From the NCBI GenBank assembly GCA_016508695.1, contig VNKQ01000009.1, forward strand, positions 1 through 64,000: a stretch of 64,000 nt of DNA, read 5' to 3'. Position 1 is the first letter of the stretch. Every line of letters starts with the position of its first letter. The DNA comes from Hyphodiscus hymeniophilus (lineage: Eukaryota > Ascomycota > Leotiomycetes > Helotiales > Hyphodiscaceae). The notes under the pieces were generated by a model. That model was not told the origin of the DNA. It did not search any database and was given only the letters and a program-made list of their open reading frames with translations. The position numbers were made by a program, and so were the translations under genes. This document shows positions 35,134 to 46,995 of the stretch, piece after piece.

Positions 35134-38003
35134 TCAACCATACGCAGCCATTACAGCCTCCTCCTCATCAAAATCGTGCCCCTGTGACTGCTCCATGTCT
35201 GCTATCAAGAACTCATCCTCGTATGCCTTCGCCTTTTTCGGCAGTGGCGCGACCTTTGGGTGCTCCAACGCTTTGTTGACACTGTACAGACTGTTGTAGA
35301 ACTCTGCAACTCGGGGATGGGCCATGACCTTGGATTTTTCAAAATTCTGCACCTCCAACCCAGCCTGACTTGTCGCTCGACTGAGTGCAACATAAGCTTG
35401 TCCCTTTTCGAAAATCTTTCTTAGATCTATCTTAACACGCTCCAGAGTTTGACCTTGCGCCTTGTGAATAGACAATGCCCAAGCTAGGATAAGTGGAAGT
35501 TGGGACCGTTGAGCTTGAACCTCTCCGTTCGGAAGCTCGACTTTCCAATCCTCAGGCTGGACGAGCAGGTCTCTGCTGGTTCCATCCGCGACGGAGAAGC
35601 GTACAAGGGGGAATTCTCGGCCGGAGTTCGGAGCTGGCTTCTTGCTATTCAATATTGACGTCCGCACTTTCTGGTCCTCTTCATCAAGTTCCTCCAAAGG
35701 CACGCCATCGTCAAGAATATCTGGGTTTCTGTGATATACCTCAAAATTCGTCTCAGTCATGAAAGCGACGACTTTCCCGAGTGATCCATTTACAAGCCCA
35801 TCATCCATGTTCTTGATCAACATCACTTGTGCTCCTTTCTTCAGTTCGATCAACTTTGGAGCCATCATGTTCGAGAGTAATTTGTCGCGTATACCGACAT
35901 CGGTGATCGTCCCACTGTCCATTGCTTCATACTTATAGCTCTTGCCAACCAAGTCCCGCATCCGGAAAGCGTTGGAGTTTTCGACTTCACCTCTCGTAGG
36001 GAAGCTACAGTATGATTAGAATGAATGTTGCGAGGTAATATGAAAAGAAAAACGTACAGTTCAGTGGCATCCAAAGCATCTTCGTATTTGATCGGTCGGC
36101 TGAGCCTGCGGAAAGCCTTGACAGTCTCGTCGGTGATCTTGCCCAGGCGCATTTCATTTAACATATTCGCAAATACTATGTTCTGTCAGCTAGGACCGTG
36201 AAAGGAATAGGTGGAAGTACCTGGATCCTTTTGACGGAAAACCTCTGTCAAACCAATTGTATGGTGTATACTTGTTGGCCAGGTAGTAGCATCGAACGCG
36301 AACTTGGCCCCCCGGGCTTTATTATCGTAGTCAGGTACAGGAGGTAATTGGAAAAAGTCGCCCGTAATGACTAGCTGAATCCCACCGAAGGCTCGACCGT
36401 TATTCCGCATGGATCTTGCAATGCCCTCTAGTTTATCGAAAAGATCGCCATCCACCATAGATATCTCGTCAATGATCAAGATCTTAGTTCTCATCCAACG
36501 AAGCTTGGCCTTTTGGTTTCTCCTGATCTTCTTCACAAGAGTGGGAACATCCTCTTTCCCAAGTCCAATGCCACCAAAGCTGTGCAATGTCACACCGCCG
36601 ATATTGCAGGCAGCCAACCCCGTCGAAGCAGTAACGGCAATCCGGTCGGGCTCTTTGACGTATTTCTTGCGTAATTCTGCAATGATAGCTCTCATTAACA
36701 CTGATTTTCCAGTTCCAGCCGATCCAGTAAAGAAGACGCTCTTGGATTGTTTTACCACAAGATCGAGGACCCGTTTCTGCTCTTCGCTAAGGGATATTGG
36801 TGCCAATGCAAGGTTCTTTCGTTTGTTGTGGTCTTCCAGTGCCTGACGGGCACCCTCATCAACTTTCCTCGATGCTTTCTGCTTATCCTTGAACTTCTTC
36901 TGCTGTTCCTTGACCGCACTAGCTGTTGTGTTCCATGGCATGCTTTTATCTTTGGGTATCGGTGTGTAATCCCATTCAGATCCTCTGGATTTGCTCTTGG
37001 GGCATTCTCTGATAGAGTGGCCTTTCTCCCTACAGCGAAAACAAACGATAGGCGCTGATGATGCTGAAGTATCTTGACTGGCGAGAAGCTCAGCTCGTTC
37101 TTGATTCCGAGCAGCGATCTCGTCTTCTTCGGCCCTCTTCTGTGGCCATGGTAGCGTTCTTCGCTTCGCGGGACGGGGAGCAACGTCGGCTGCTTCGTCT
37201 GCAAACATCTCGCGTACATTCTGAAGCTCACGCTGCTGTCTTATCAATGAGGCTGGAGGTGGGGCCAGGTGGGAAGGAGACGAGGATGACCACGTTTGTG
37301 CGCTACTAGAGGGATGTTGTGGAGTATTCGTGCGTGCCAAGTATCGTGATTGTTGAGGTAGAGCATATGGAGATTGTGGTGCGGTTACTCGTTTCTGCGA
37401 GAGATGCTTGGGTGGTGCTGCCATAGTTGTTGCTGAAGGAATTGGATAATCGATATCTAGGTCGAGATCTGCATCGTCGTCGAAGTCGTTCTCGTCAAAA
37501 TGTACAGGATAATTGGAATTCGATAGGCGGTTTGAGCCACTTTTATCGTCCATGGTGAGATCAATTGTATTGGGAGTATCTTGGAAAGAATCGGCCCTGC
37601 TGAAGACAGAGGAAAAACTGTCCGACTTTCTCTTCAGACCTTGTCCTATATTCGATGACTTTGTATAGAGGGGGTTCGATTTGTTTGTGAGCCCCGTGAA
37701 GCCAGCAATAGATTGCGTAGACTGGCGAGCCTTTTTGAGTGAGGCCTCGATATTCCCATCCTGTGCAGGACTACTGGAAGGGAACAACTGTTTGGCAAGC
37801 TGATCCTTCTTACCAGCCGGAGGCTCATAGGCATTGTTCGCCCGCCTTAGCATAGCGTCCGCAATCGAGGAATAACTGTATATCGAGACTCGGGCATTGA
37901 GGGTCGTTGACGGATAAGGAGGTGTTCTTGCTTTCCAGCAACTCGCAAGCAGTCCTCGAGTTGCTACGGAGAAGACTGGAGAGCTTATCAGGCCAGCCGG
38001 CAT
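35134..38003 (-). CDS. PIF1: ATP-dependent DNA helicase PIF1 with CCHC zinc knuckle
   Basis: Three exons on the minus strand: 38003-36221, 36175-36058 and 36004-35134, with short introns of 45 and 53 bp; 923 aa. Pif1 is a 5'-3' superfamily 1B helicase acting on G-quadruplexes, telomeres, Okazaki fragments and mitochondrial DNA. Motifs: Walker A GSAGTGKS (427-434), IIDEISMVDG (Walker B), GDFFQLPPV, then in exon 3 GAQVMLIKN, ALSIHKAQGQTL and AYVALSRA. The N-terminal 400 residues are disordered and carry a CCHC knuckle beginning at Cys321 (C-x2-C-x4-H-x4-C). The first 50 residues lack acidic residues and are Arg/Ser-rich, like a mitochondrial presequence. Met51 (37853) starts a nuclear-like form. 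The Met1 context is weak (T at -3) and that of Met51 better (G at -3). Confidence 0.93.
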
Positions 38004-38725
38004 ACAACTGAATTGGATGCTGGTTCGGTTTGTTGTCAGTAATCGCTATCGTTCGGTTCGGCGTTGCGTCTTTCCTCGCAGGACAAATCGCTCTCGACGG
38101 AAGTCGCGTGGGAGCGCGACACACGCTAACAGATATCGAAAAAGACACGTGACATTCGAAGCAATCTTCAATGGTCTAGTCATGCAGTGAACGTGCTCAT
38201 GTTAATAATAAGACAAGGCGAGAATCGTTGCATTGCCGGAATCATGTTGGGGCTCAAATAAACTCTTCATGAAAAATTCCTTCTATGACACTGTACACCG
38301 CACCTGTTGTCATTACATTTCTTCAGACTTCATCTTATGTAACTAATCGCCAGTTGATAACGACATATGACGGAGAAGTTGAGGGCAATATGAACTGGGT
38401 AGTCGCTATAGTAGATTCGTGAACTCATGAGGACGAGAGGCGAATGAAAGAAGCCCACAATCAATGATGAAGAAATCCAAAAGTCGACGATAGCCTAGGA
38501 AAACAACTTTTACGCGAAATCACCTATCCAACACAAGAGAGCCAATTTACTAGTCGAAAGGACTGTCATGGAAACGGAAAGCCGTATGCAAATCCATGCC
38601 AAATGGACAAGAAAGAATGCAGAAACAAAGAAAGGCTCCTGATTTGATATCCCGTGATTGCGAAAGACCACCCTAACTCGACAAGCAAGACATTACAACG
38701 GAAGGCAGTCGACAGGTGGGCTTGC
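38004..38725. other. Intergenic region
   Basis: PIF1 promoter (with ACACGTGAC at 38145-38153) and PUB1-like 3' UTR, both minus-strand. Confidence 0.6.
38145..38153. promoter_or_regulatory. E-box ACACGTGAC upstream of PIF1
   Basis: CACGTG core at 38146-38151, about 143 bp upstream of the PIF1 Met1 codon. Same core as the palindrome upstream of the DUF4211 gene. Confidence 0.35.
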
Positions 38726-40510
38726 TTATCCCTGGTATCCACCAAATCCGTTCCCAAAGCTTTGGGCGGCGGGCGCACTCCATTGAGCGTTAGGTGGTTG
38801 CTGCGCACCACGGCCATAACCACCCGCGCTAGCAGGACCTCCGTAACCCATCTGCTGGCTTGGATACTGACCAGGAGATTGAGCTGGCGGTCCACCATAT
38901 CCGCCTTGCTGACCAGGGAACTGGCCTGTTGACTGCTGGTTAGCCATCGGTCCTGCTGATTGAGGTCCTGGTTGTTGAGGCATACCACCATATTGAGGGA
39001 AATAAGCGGATGGAGTTCCTGGGTATCCACCAGGGGTTGGACCGCCTTGGGGACTGTAGCCTTGCTGAGAACCGTCAAAACCAGCTGCAGCAGGTGCCTT
39101 ATCTTTGCCCCACTAGAACCGAGTTAGTAAGAACCAGAGAAGGACGATGTGGCTAACATACACTGCACTTGAGAGGACGCCCATTGACATTGTAGCCGCT
39201 CAATTGGCATATGGCCATAGCAGCGTTCTCATGGGTGTCCATCTTGACGAAGGCGAAGCCACGATCTGCTTGGAAGCGAGTTTCAACAACATAGCCAAAG
39301 TTCTGGAAGAGTGGCACGAGGTCGTTTTGCGTCGTATAAGGAGTGAGATTTCCAACATAGCAGGTGGTCTGCCAAGCGGGAGTCTGCTGAACGATCATGT
39401 CATAGCTTTGGACGCCATGAGTGGGGAAATGGTGATGACCGAACGGAGTGGTTGGGGTCATGCCCATGGCAGACATAGCTTGCTGTTCAGAGATCGAAGG
39501 CTGTCCTTTCTGGTTCGCCCAGTTGCAGCGAATAGCGCGAGATCCAAGCCATTCACCATCCATGGAGCTCAAAGCCTTCTCTGCATCTTGGCGTTCACGG
39601 AACGCGACGAAGCCGTAACCTCTGGAACGGCCTGTCTTCATGTCCCACATGACGCGAGCTTCGGAGACGGAGCCAAAGGCAGAGAAAGCTTGAAGGAGGA
39701 CTTCATCGTTGACTTCGTTGGAAAGATCGCCGACGAAGATGTGAAAGTGATTAGATGTATCTTCCTTGTTCGATGTATTCGACTGATATGCCCAATTGAC
39801 ACGGATTTCCTAGGATTGGTCAGTATCATTCGAGATTAACATGATATTCAAAGCTTACAGCCTGATGAACTCGTCTTCCGTTGAGAGTCTGCATGGCTCG
39901 TTCTGCTGCTCCTGGATCGTCGTATTCTACAAATCCGTAGTTGAATCCTTTCGACTGAAACTGAACCGCGATTAGCGTGCTAAACCTCTCAAGCGATAAA
40001 CTCTCAAGTGAATGAACAAGGAAGCAAAGCTGAAAAGCTTGTGAGATTCTTTATAGTATAGAATCTAACGCAGCTGGGTACTGGAATTCTCGCAGGATTT
40101 GACACATTAAAGTTGATACTGACAGCACCTACATTCTTGTCAGGAATGATTTTGACGTTCTGGACATGCCCGGTTGTTTCAAAGATTTGGCGAAGTACAT
40201 CTTCTGTGACCCTAGGATCAAGACCTCCAACATACAAAGCCCGCTTATTCGGTTCAGGGGCTGCTCGGCGCACAAAGCCACCTGCGCTGTCCGGGGACAT
40301 CATGGCTCCATTCTCTCCCATCGGAGATGTAATCGCAGTAGGAATAGGATTTGTGTTTTGGGGGATTATAACAGGTGGGAGAGGCGGAGGAGGCATGTGC
40401 GAAGGGTTGGCCTGACCATTGTGTCCGTTTTCGTAGCCAGGCGCACCAGTGGAGGTTTGCGGAGGAGGTGGGAGCTGAGCATTCGACGGGGGAGGACCGT
40501 TATCAGACAT
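38726..40510 (-). CDS. PUB1/TIA-1-like RNA-binding protein, three RRMs
   Basis: Four exons on the minus strand: 40510-40133, 39960-39859, 39809-39162 and 39112-38726. The introns are 172, 49 and 49 bp; 504 aa. Layout: Pro/Gln-rich N-terminus (1-85), then RRM1 (RNP2 ALYVGGL at 91-97, RNP1 KGFNYGFVEY split by intron 1), RRM2 (HIFVGDL, then RGYGFVAF) and RRM3 (TCYVGNL, then RGFAFVKM). A Gly/Gln/Pro-rich tail follows. This is the Pub1/Nam8/TIA-1 order; such proteins bind U-rich RNA and act in mRNA stability, stress granules or splicing. The 3' end of intron 1 has two AG sites 6 bp apart (TTCAGTTTCAG). The upstream one gives DKNFQSKGFNYG, which fits the family better. Start context is good (GCCATG). 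Confidence 0.92.
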
Positions 40511-42305
40511 GGCGCAAGATGGCGAAAGTCGAGAAGCTCTCGTGTGAGCCAGAAGGACGGCGATGTATAAACTCGAGTTCTGATTAAGTAGTTCGAAAGT
40601 GCAAGATATGCCAGCAGAATTCGAATAATTCGAAAATTCCACTTGACACAGAAGGAGGATAGACCTAAGCTCTTTGGAAGTTACGCGTATTATAAAGCTC
40701 TTGAAGGACTTGAACGACAAGAAGCACTGCGAGACTCGAGGAAAACCGGCTGACGACTGCGAAAGGATTCGAAGAAGAGTGAATGCCGAGAAAGGACGAA
40801 ATCGCTCGCAGAAGACAACGGTTGATGACTTAAGAGTATGCGACGAAAAACCGTTGAACGAAGACGAGTAGGATGAGCGCGAATGAGGATGGGACTCTTT
40901 GCGCGACAGATTCGAGAAGATTGGGAAAAGTAGAAGGACGACGACGTGACGACGGGGACGATGACGGACTGATTGAAAGGAAGAAAGGAATAGCGAAAAT
41001 GACGAGAGGAAGAGAGAGGAAGAAAGCCACTCAAGATTCCAGACGCCGGTTGATGGAGGAAACGCTGGTGATTATTCAAATGGGGAGAGGAAGGAGATAG
41101 GATAAGATTTGCCGCGAGAAAGTCAGGCTGTCTACCTCACCTTAGCGCCAATTTCTGGCGAGTGGTAGGTTCTGCGGCTGCTACATAGGTTGAGTCGACG
41201 AGAACATCAATCGAAAAGAGGGAGTTTGGAGCGATGAAGTTAGGGCAGGAAACATTTTTCTGGTAAAATTCTCTGAATTAAGATATTCATCCAAAGTTGG
41301 TCCATTTATCTTGGTCAATAACGAACTGGCTACGGACGAGTGTGGATTGAACGATGAGCCGAAAAGGATCCTGGAACCTTTGAACATGCGGCAATGGTAC
41401 GACAGAAACAGTGCTGCCAAAAGTTTTATATTCCTAAAATGCAGACATTCAGTAGAAGAAGTCCTGTTTTTCTCATCCAATAGTTGACAATCAGCTGCTT
41501 CTTCATACTATTCCAAGCTCCAGAGTCCACCCCGTCAACGTTCGTCGATGGCCTTCAGGGGCATCATGCAGCAAGTGATTCAAGGACTCTTGGAGCTCCT
41601 GCAGGATTCTTAATCTCCTGTGTATTGTTAAATTGAGTCGGTCAATCTGTGGAATCGCACAGTGCGAGGGCAATTTAGAAAAAGCTTCGATATATCTTGG
41701 ATATGCGGAGTATCCTAGATAGTCCAGCCATTGGCATCCGAAGTGTATTGGTGTCGCATGACATGGTGAGACGCCAGGCAGGACGTACTGTCTATTGCCA
41801 ATTCCTTTGACCGTGTGCATATCTTATTACTTCTTGGTTTGCATAGCAAACTATCAAGCGGCTGAGAACCACAATCAGCGACTTTTGCAGGACATTTCTA
41901 TCTTATAAGCTTGTCAGAAAATCAAAAATATGCTTGATCTCCCCCCTCTCTAGAAATTACAACTCTCGCTGTACTTATCAACTATATAAAACGTCATTGA
42001 TGAAAGTAAGAACTATCAAGGTATGGGTTTAAATGAGGTGGCAGGGTGGTTAAAGGAAGGCCTAGAAGGCGTAGCTTGGGCGCACGGACGTTGATGTTGA
42101 TTAACTAATGAATTCACAAGGCTGAGGTTATTCTAGTGTTCTCACTCATTGTTCGAGGGGTCTCTCCACGACCGTTTTAACTCGCAAAACATATTTAGCA
42201 ACATTCACGCTTCTCGCAGTCATTCCTTCATAAATCGTTACTCGTAGCCTTATCCCTGATTACGCATACTCGAGCTTGAGACCACTTGCAGTCCACTCAG
42301 ACAGA
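40511..42305. other. Divergent intergenic region with pyrimidine-rich PUB1-like leader
   Basis: About 1.8 kb between the starts of the PUB1-like gene (minus) and the acidic protein gene (plus). From about 40690 to 41100 the plus strand is strongly purine-rich, so the leader transcribed from the minus strand would be C/U-rich. Open frames here on both strands are low-complexity products of that bias. A frame at 41820-41503 (minus, 105 aa, ATG start) has no match and is not called. Confidence 0.55.
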
Positions 42306-43411
42306 ATGTCGCACCGTCCAAAACAACCCTTGGACGTACTACAGAGCATGATTAACGGCATCGTAAGTACTTGATCTTGCCTAACTTTTCATTCAATCGC
42401 TAACCGCTTTAAAGCTCATAGAGGTTGGTAGGGCCCTTCGCGCGACAGATAAAGAAGGAGGAACTGTAACGAATCCCAATACCAGGCTACGATCCTTTTT
42501 TCCCGGAGCTATCGACAACTTCCATCAAGCACTTGATGACCTAGAGAGTGACATTGTGAGACACAGTTGTCATATCAGAAATATCTAGGCTGCGCTAATC
42601 AAGGCCTCAGGTTCGAGCGAAAGCGGTGTTCTTACGAGACCTGGAGGACCTGCAAACTCGAAGACACGCTCTGGAAACCCCACCCGCTGAACCTATTCTG
42701 AACGCCACTGCAGACGATCCTATATCAGCCGAGGACATGCAACAGACCATCATGATGGAGAATAATGAGCCCACCTCTGAACCCACGATAAAGGAGGAGG
42801 AAGTTGTACCTCAAGATACTGCGCCAGAGGAAGCAGAGAACACAGAGGCCATTACAACAGACCCACTGAAAAATACTAGTCCAGAAGACTCAGATAGCCC
42901 TAAAGGACTGCAGGGTCCTTCGCCGCCCAGCTCTGCGAACGACACCAACAAAATTAACTCAGTTGGCCTGGGCATAGACAGTCCGGCGACGGAAGATCCG
43001 GCGCTTGCCCAACCCGGAATTCCAGATTCGTCTATTGATGAGCTCTTCGATATGACTGATAGTGGTAACAATGATGGCTTGGCCTTGAATTTTGACACTA
43101 CAGACTTTCTTGAGTCAAGCAATACCCAAGGTCAGAACGACTTCGATCTATCAACATTCGGCAACACTGAGGATTTCAACTTGGACGTTCAAGCCTCCAA
43201 TGACGCGGGCGACACGAATTCAAGCAATAAACAAGATGATCTATTCGGTTTAGGAAATAGTGGCGAAGGCGGCGATCTAATGGACCTGGATTTAGACCTG
43301 GGTGCTGTCGGTGGTGATTCTAGTACCTTTGATGATTTGTTCAATTTTGGTGCAGATGGAGGAGAGATGGAACATGGGGAAATCGACAGTGCTTTTTTTG
43401 GTATAGATTGA
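42306..43411 (+). CDS. Acidic nuclear-type protein, possible Mediator tail subunit
   Basis: Three exons: 42306-42362, 42415-42555 and 42611-43411, with introns of 52 and 55 bp; 332 aa. The N-terminal 90 residues are helical and conserved-looking (RPKQPLDVLQSMINGI; a long helix FHQALDDLESDIVRAKAVFL). The rest is disordered and strongly acidic, with aromatic/acidic repeats such as DDLFGLG, DLMDLDLDL, FDDLFNFG and a final DSAFFGID. A short N-terminal helical hairpin plus acidic tail recalls fungal Mediator Med2-type subunits. That match is from memory of the general form, not a signature, and I would not rely on it. Confidence 0.75.
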
Positions 43412-44071
43412 TAAGGAGCTTTCTTAGTTTCAAGAGGAAGCGTGGTTTGCACAAAGAAATCGAACCTCGAATATCAAGCCCGGAGATGTCTTGGTGATCC
43501 AACTTAAGTGGTCAATTTTAACCCCTCAGCATAGGATATCATCCAGAACATGACCAATGATGCTTCTTGTCCTGAATTGGCTTCTCAGCACCTTTCACGC
43601 CATATCTGACAGAAAGGTGCGACAGAAGTGGTACACTTGGACCTAAGTAGATCATCCTCGTCGCTCATATATCCCGAATTTATTCGCTTACAGTAGTTCT
43701 GTAAGTGCAAAAGTCCATAGTTGTGATATATATTGTAAGAAAACAGACGTCGAGTTTTTGCATTTCTAATATCTCATAGCATCTGAGTGACCTGTATTCA
43801 TACAGCAAGGTTATCTGTGCTCGACATTCACTCTGTCACTCAAGATATGTGAATCACTTGAAGGCGTATCCATAGCATTCTATCCTCGCGTAATCTCTCA
43901 TTAGACTATTTTGTCCAGCCTACAAATACCGCTTGTCTTGCACATCGCGTCTTCTTTCTTTTCACACGTTATAACGCAACGAGTAGCATATCACAAAGGT
44001 AACTTCTGCATACTCACAATCCTCTCTGGAGCTGATCACTAAAGCTCTGGAAGAAAACAAGTAACAACAAA
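43412..44071. other. Intergenic region
   Basis: Same-strand spacer: 3' UTR of the acidic protein gene and promoter of the next gene. Nothing distinctive. Confidence 0.6.
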
Positions 44072-44785
44072 ATGTCGACCCAACCTTTCTGCTGCAGAGC
44101 CGCAATTCCTTCCACTTTCATGCATCTGCTTGCGCTCCTCCCTGAAGCCACAACACACGGTAGGTGGCATGTGAACTTTTGTCACTCCTTCAAGCTTGTG
44201 AAGCTGCAAGACTCGATACAAACTTTGGAGATATTAGATTGCGCTCTTTACGCATCTCACCCCATACTACAACAGTCTCGTCCGTCTCGGAAGGGCAACT
44301 CTAACTCACATATCTTCACAGTCGTAGTCTCCGCGGACTCTAACACCGCCTCCACCGGTCTCATCTCCACCTTTTTAACCTCGACCGCTATGAATGTCGT
44401 CTGGTCCTCCACCTTCGACCCCTCACTTCCCATCACCGTCATCCTAACCCCCAACGGATCCTACCGCGCCATAATTCAGATGACCAAACAACTTCTCTCC
44501 ACCGATCCCTCGAATCCTGGTCTGGTAGAGGTCTCAAAGACATATTATGCTCCCTTTGGCCCAAATGATAGAGATCACGTCGTTCTCGGGGATACGGATA
44601 AGCTTCATTGGGTTCATTGGCAAGAAATTAGTAAGGATGATGCTGAATGGTGCATTAAGCCTGAAGGCAGTGGATTTGATATCGGCGATGGAGAGAAATG
44701 GATTGAGCTGGGCGGTGCGGAGAAGTTGTGGTGCGAGGCTCATATGTGCTTCTGGGAGTTGAAGGGGTTTGTCAGGCGGCTTTGA
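44072..44785 (+). CDS. Hypothetical protein, single exon
   Basis: An uninterrupted frame of 237 aa with a reasonable start context (AAAATGTC). Mixed alpha/beta composition with no low-complexity bias. The N-terminal half holds Ser/Thr-rich beta-like stretches (HIFTVVVSADSNTASTG). The C-terminal half is acidic with many Trp residues (DKLHWVHWQEI, DGEKWIELGG, CFWELKGFVRRL). No signal peptide or membrane span. I do not recognise the family. Confidence 0.6.
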   Translation: MSTQPFCCRAAIPSTFMHLLALLPEATTHGRWHVNFCHSFKLVKLQDSIQTLEILDCALYASHPILQQSRPSRKGNSNSHIFTVVVSADSNTASTGLISTFLTSTAMNVVWSSTFDPSLPITVILTPNGSYRAIIQMTKQLLSTDPSNPGLVEVSKTYYAPFGPNDRDHVVLGDTDKLHWVHWQEISKDDAEWCIKPEGSGFDIGDGEKWIELGGAEKLWCEAHMCFWELKGFVRRL

Positions 44786-46995
44786 GAGGGCTGGGGAAAG
44801 AAATTGCACAGAGGAACATTCAGGCATCGTTAGATGGTTGAGCGTAGCAAGGGAAGCTTCAACGGTTCGGGATCCTATTTTCACGGGAGAGAATTTTCAG
44901 GCTATAGGGGTTAAACATGGCGGGTTTCTTTGCTTGTTGTTTCCTACTTGAGTGATTTGTCTTCTTGATCTGGAATCATCGAGTCATGTTGACTCGAAGG
45001 GACTTGTTAAATCTGAATCATTCACTTAACGACACCTCTTTATCTAGACCCCACGCAGTACTTCTTTGCCTCCTCATCTCTGTCCTTACTACATACTGTC
45101 ATCCAATATGTTACATCGACACAATGTCAAATCCGAACTCGCCGTTCTGCTGCGATATCCACTAAATCCCACGCTCCTGTGCAACACCATGACTAACAAC
45201 CTTTCTCCGCGCTCTCAACAACATCCAGGTAGGGATTCCCCATTGGCATTCCGAAGTTACTCTGTGTTTGATTGAAATGGCGGACTACGATGGAAGTGTC
45301 TTTATTTATCGCGCTGCCATGGTCACATCAACCTTCCGCACTCCTCACTCCTCGAAGATTTATCAATTCATACTGCTGCTGATTCAGCTCCAGAAGTCTT
45401 ACCATCTTAATCTTCCCAGACGGCGGCCCCTTTTTCTCTTCTAAGTTTCTCCCAAAATAATTGTCGAGTTCGAGATTGTAAGCCCCGGTCGCGAACCCCA
45501 GCAGCGGATTTTCACGCACAACTACTTCGCAACTCGCGCTCACTCTTGGCACTCTCCAGCTTATACACAGATGTGTCTGCAAGGATGCTTTGACCAGGAA
45601 CGTTGGAAGGGACAGAGGGAGTGGTGGAGGAAGAACGAGTCTTGCAGACAATAAGAGAGTAGATTGGGGCTGTGAACGCTGTGGTTGGAGCTACTTAGTG
45701 AGGATTTCGGACTTTGAAAATTCTGAAGATTCTGATGGCCGGGTATAAGGTAGGGATAGGAAGGCTGAGAGTTTTGCTACTGCGGACGAGTGTTTTGGGT
45801 ATGGCCTTGAAGTTTGCAGGTGAATTTTGGAGGCTCAGTCTTCACTAAGCGAACCCCTTTTCTAGCGAGCTCAATCTAAGGTAGCTCACGCATGCTTTAT
45901 GACAATTCGTAGACTCTGAGAACATTCATGGCCACGATAGTACTAATGTCGGGTTGCATGTGCTAGAGGTTCCATATAAAAACTCGATACGTGAGCAGTA
46001 CATCGTCAGACAACCTGGTGGACAGCTAAGCACATGACGGCAGTAGAACAAGAAGAAAAGGATTGACGGTTGGATACAGCTTGGATGTACCGGTCTGGAG
46101 CTAGGTAATTTCAACGAGTCAGTTTGCTGATATCCCATAGAGTTTGAGATAGCTATTTGCGGGATAGCAGTAGCCAAGTATATTGACCTGCCTCCAATTT
46201 ATGACAATTGAGTTCAACGAATGACATTTCTAACTCACTCATCTCGGTTGAGGGTCAGATGAGATGGACGTTCGACGCCACGCACGCCACGCAAGCCTGT
46301 GTTCATGGCCCGAGCGGCTAATTTACGGAGTGTATGCATTCGCTTCAAAAGTCGAACGACTATTTGCATTAGTATCTGAAAGTTTCCGGACTGCCTTGAG
46401 TCCTCTCAGTGTGCAACGGTAATATGAAGTGGCACCAACCGTCTACTTATTTGAGTTTTCATAGCAACACGGAGATTGGGGAGAGCTTTGCCCCCTTGAA
46501 AACTAAATCGCAGGGTATTGTCATCCCACTGTTGACGCACGCCCAACCCCTGAACGTTTCAAATACAGCAAGAGCCGCACTCTATGCCAGAACGCCTCTT
46601 CGTGCCAGACACTAAACGCCCCGTTATCATCCCCACCAAGTCTCGCGAACAGCACAAGTGTGATGGACCATTGTCGGACCATGCTTATTATCTGATTGCG
46701 GCCTCCCGATTCCGTGAAATGAAGTCATCTTCTGGCTTTTTGGGTGGTTCTGGAATGCACGATCGTATGGCAGCAAGCGGGAAATGCCAGATGAAGGAAC
46801 AGGCGTCCTTAAACCCGCATGTTTGTTCGAGACCGTCTCTGAAAAGCAAAATTGATGATTTGGTGAGGGGCAAAAAGGTTTTATTAAGAGAGACGCAAGA
46901 CCGCTCTTTGCTATGATCTTTCGTTGTCGATCTTGATCACACACATTCTTTCAACCACTTTCTTTTCCCAACTACCCACAGTCTTTCCTAGCGCA
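44786..46995. other. 2.2 kb intergenic region upstream of the endoglucanase gene
   Basis: No gene could be supported. The longest frames are short, overlap each other, or (minus, 45651-45328) start at a non-ATG codon. The last 60 bp before 46996 are pyrimidine-rich, typical of a highly expressed fungal leader. Confidence 0.55.

Noticed and set aside
40690..41079. 129-aa minus-strand and related plus-strand frames
   Set aside because: Their length comes from purine/pyrimidine strand bias in the PUB1-like leader, not from a protein pattern.
41503..41820. 105-aa minus-strand frame with ATG
   Set aside because: Helical C-terminus but no family, no neighbours in phase and no leader signals; support too weak.
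45328..45651. 107-aa minus-strand frame
   Set aside because: Starts at TTG, with no ATG start ahead of its main body.
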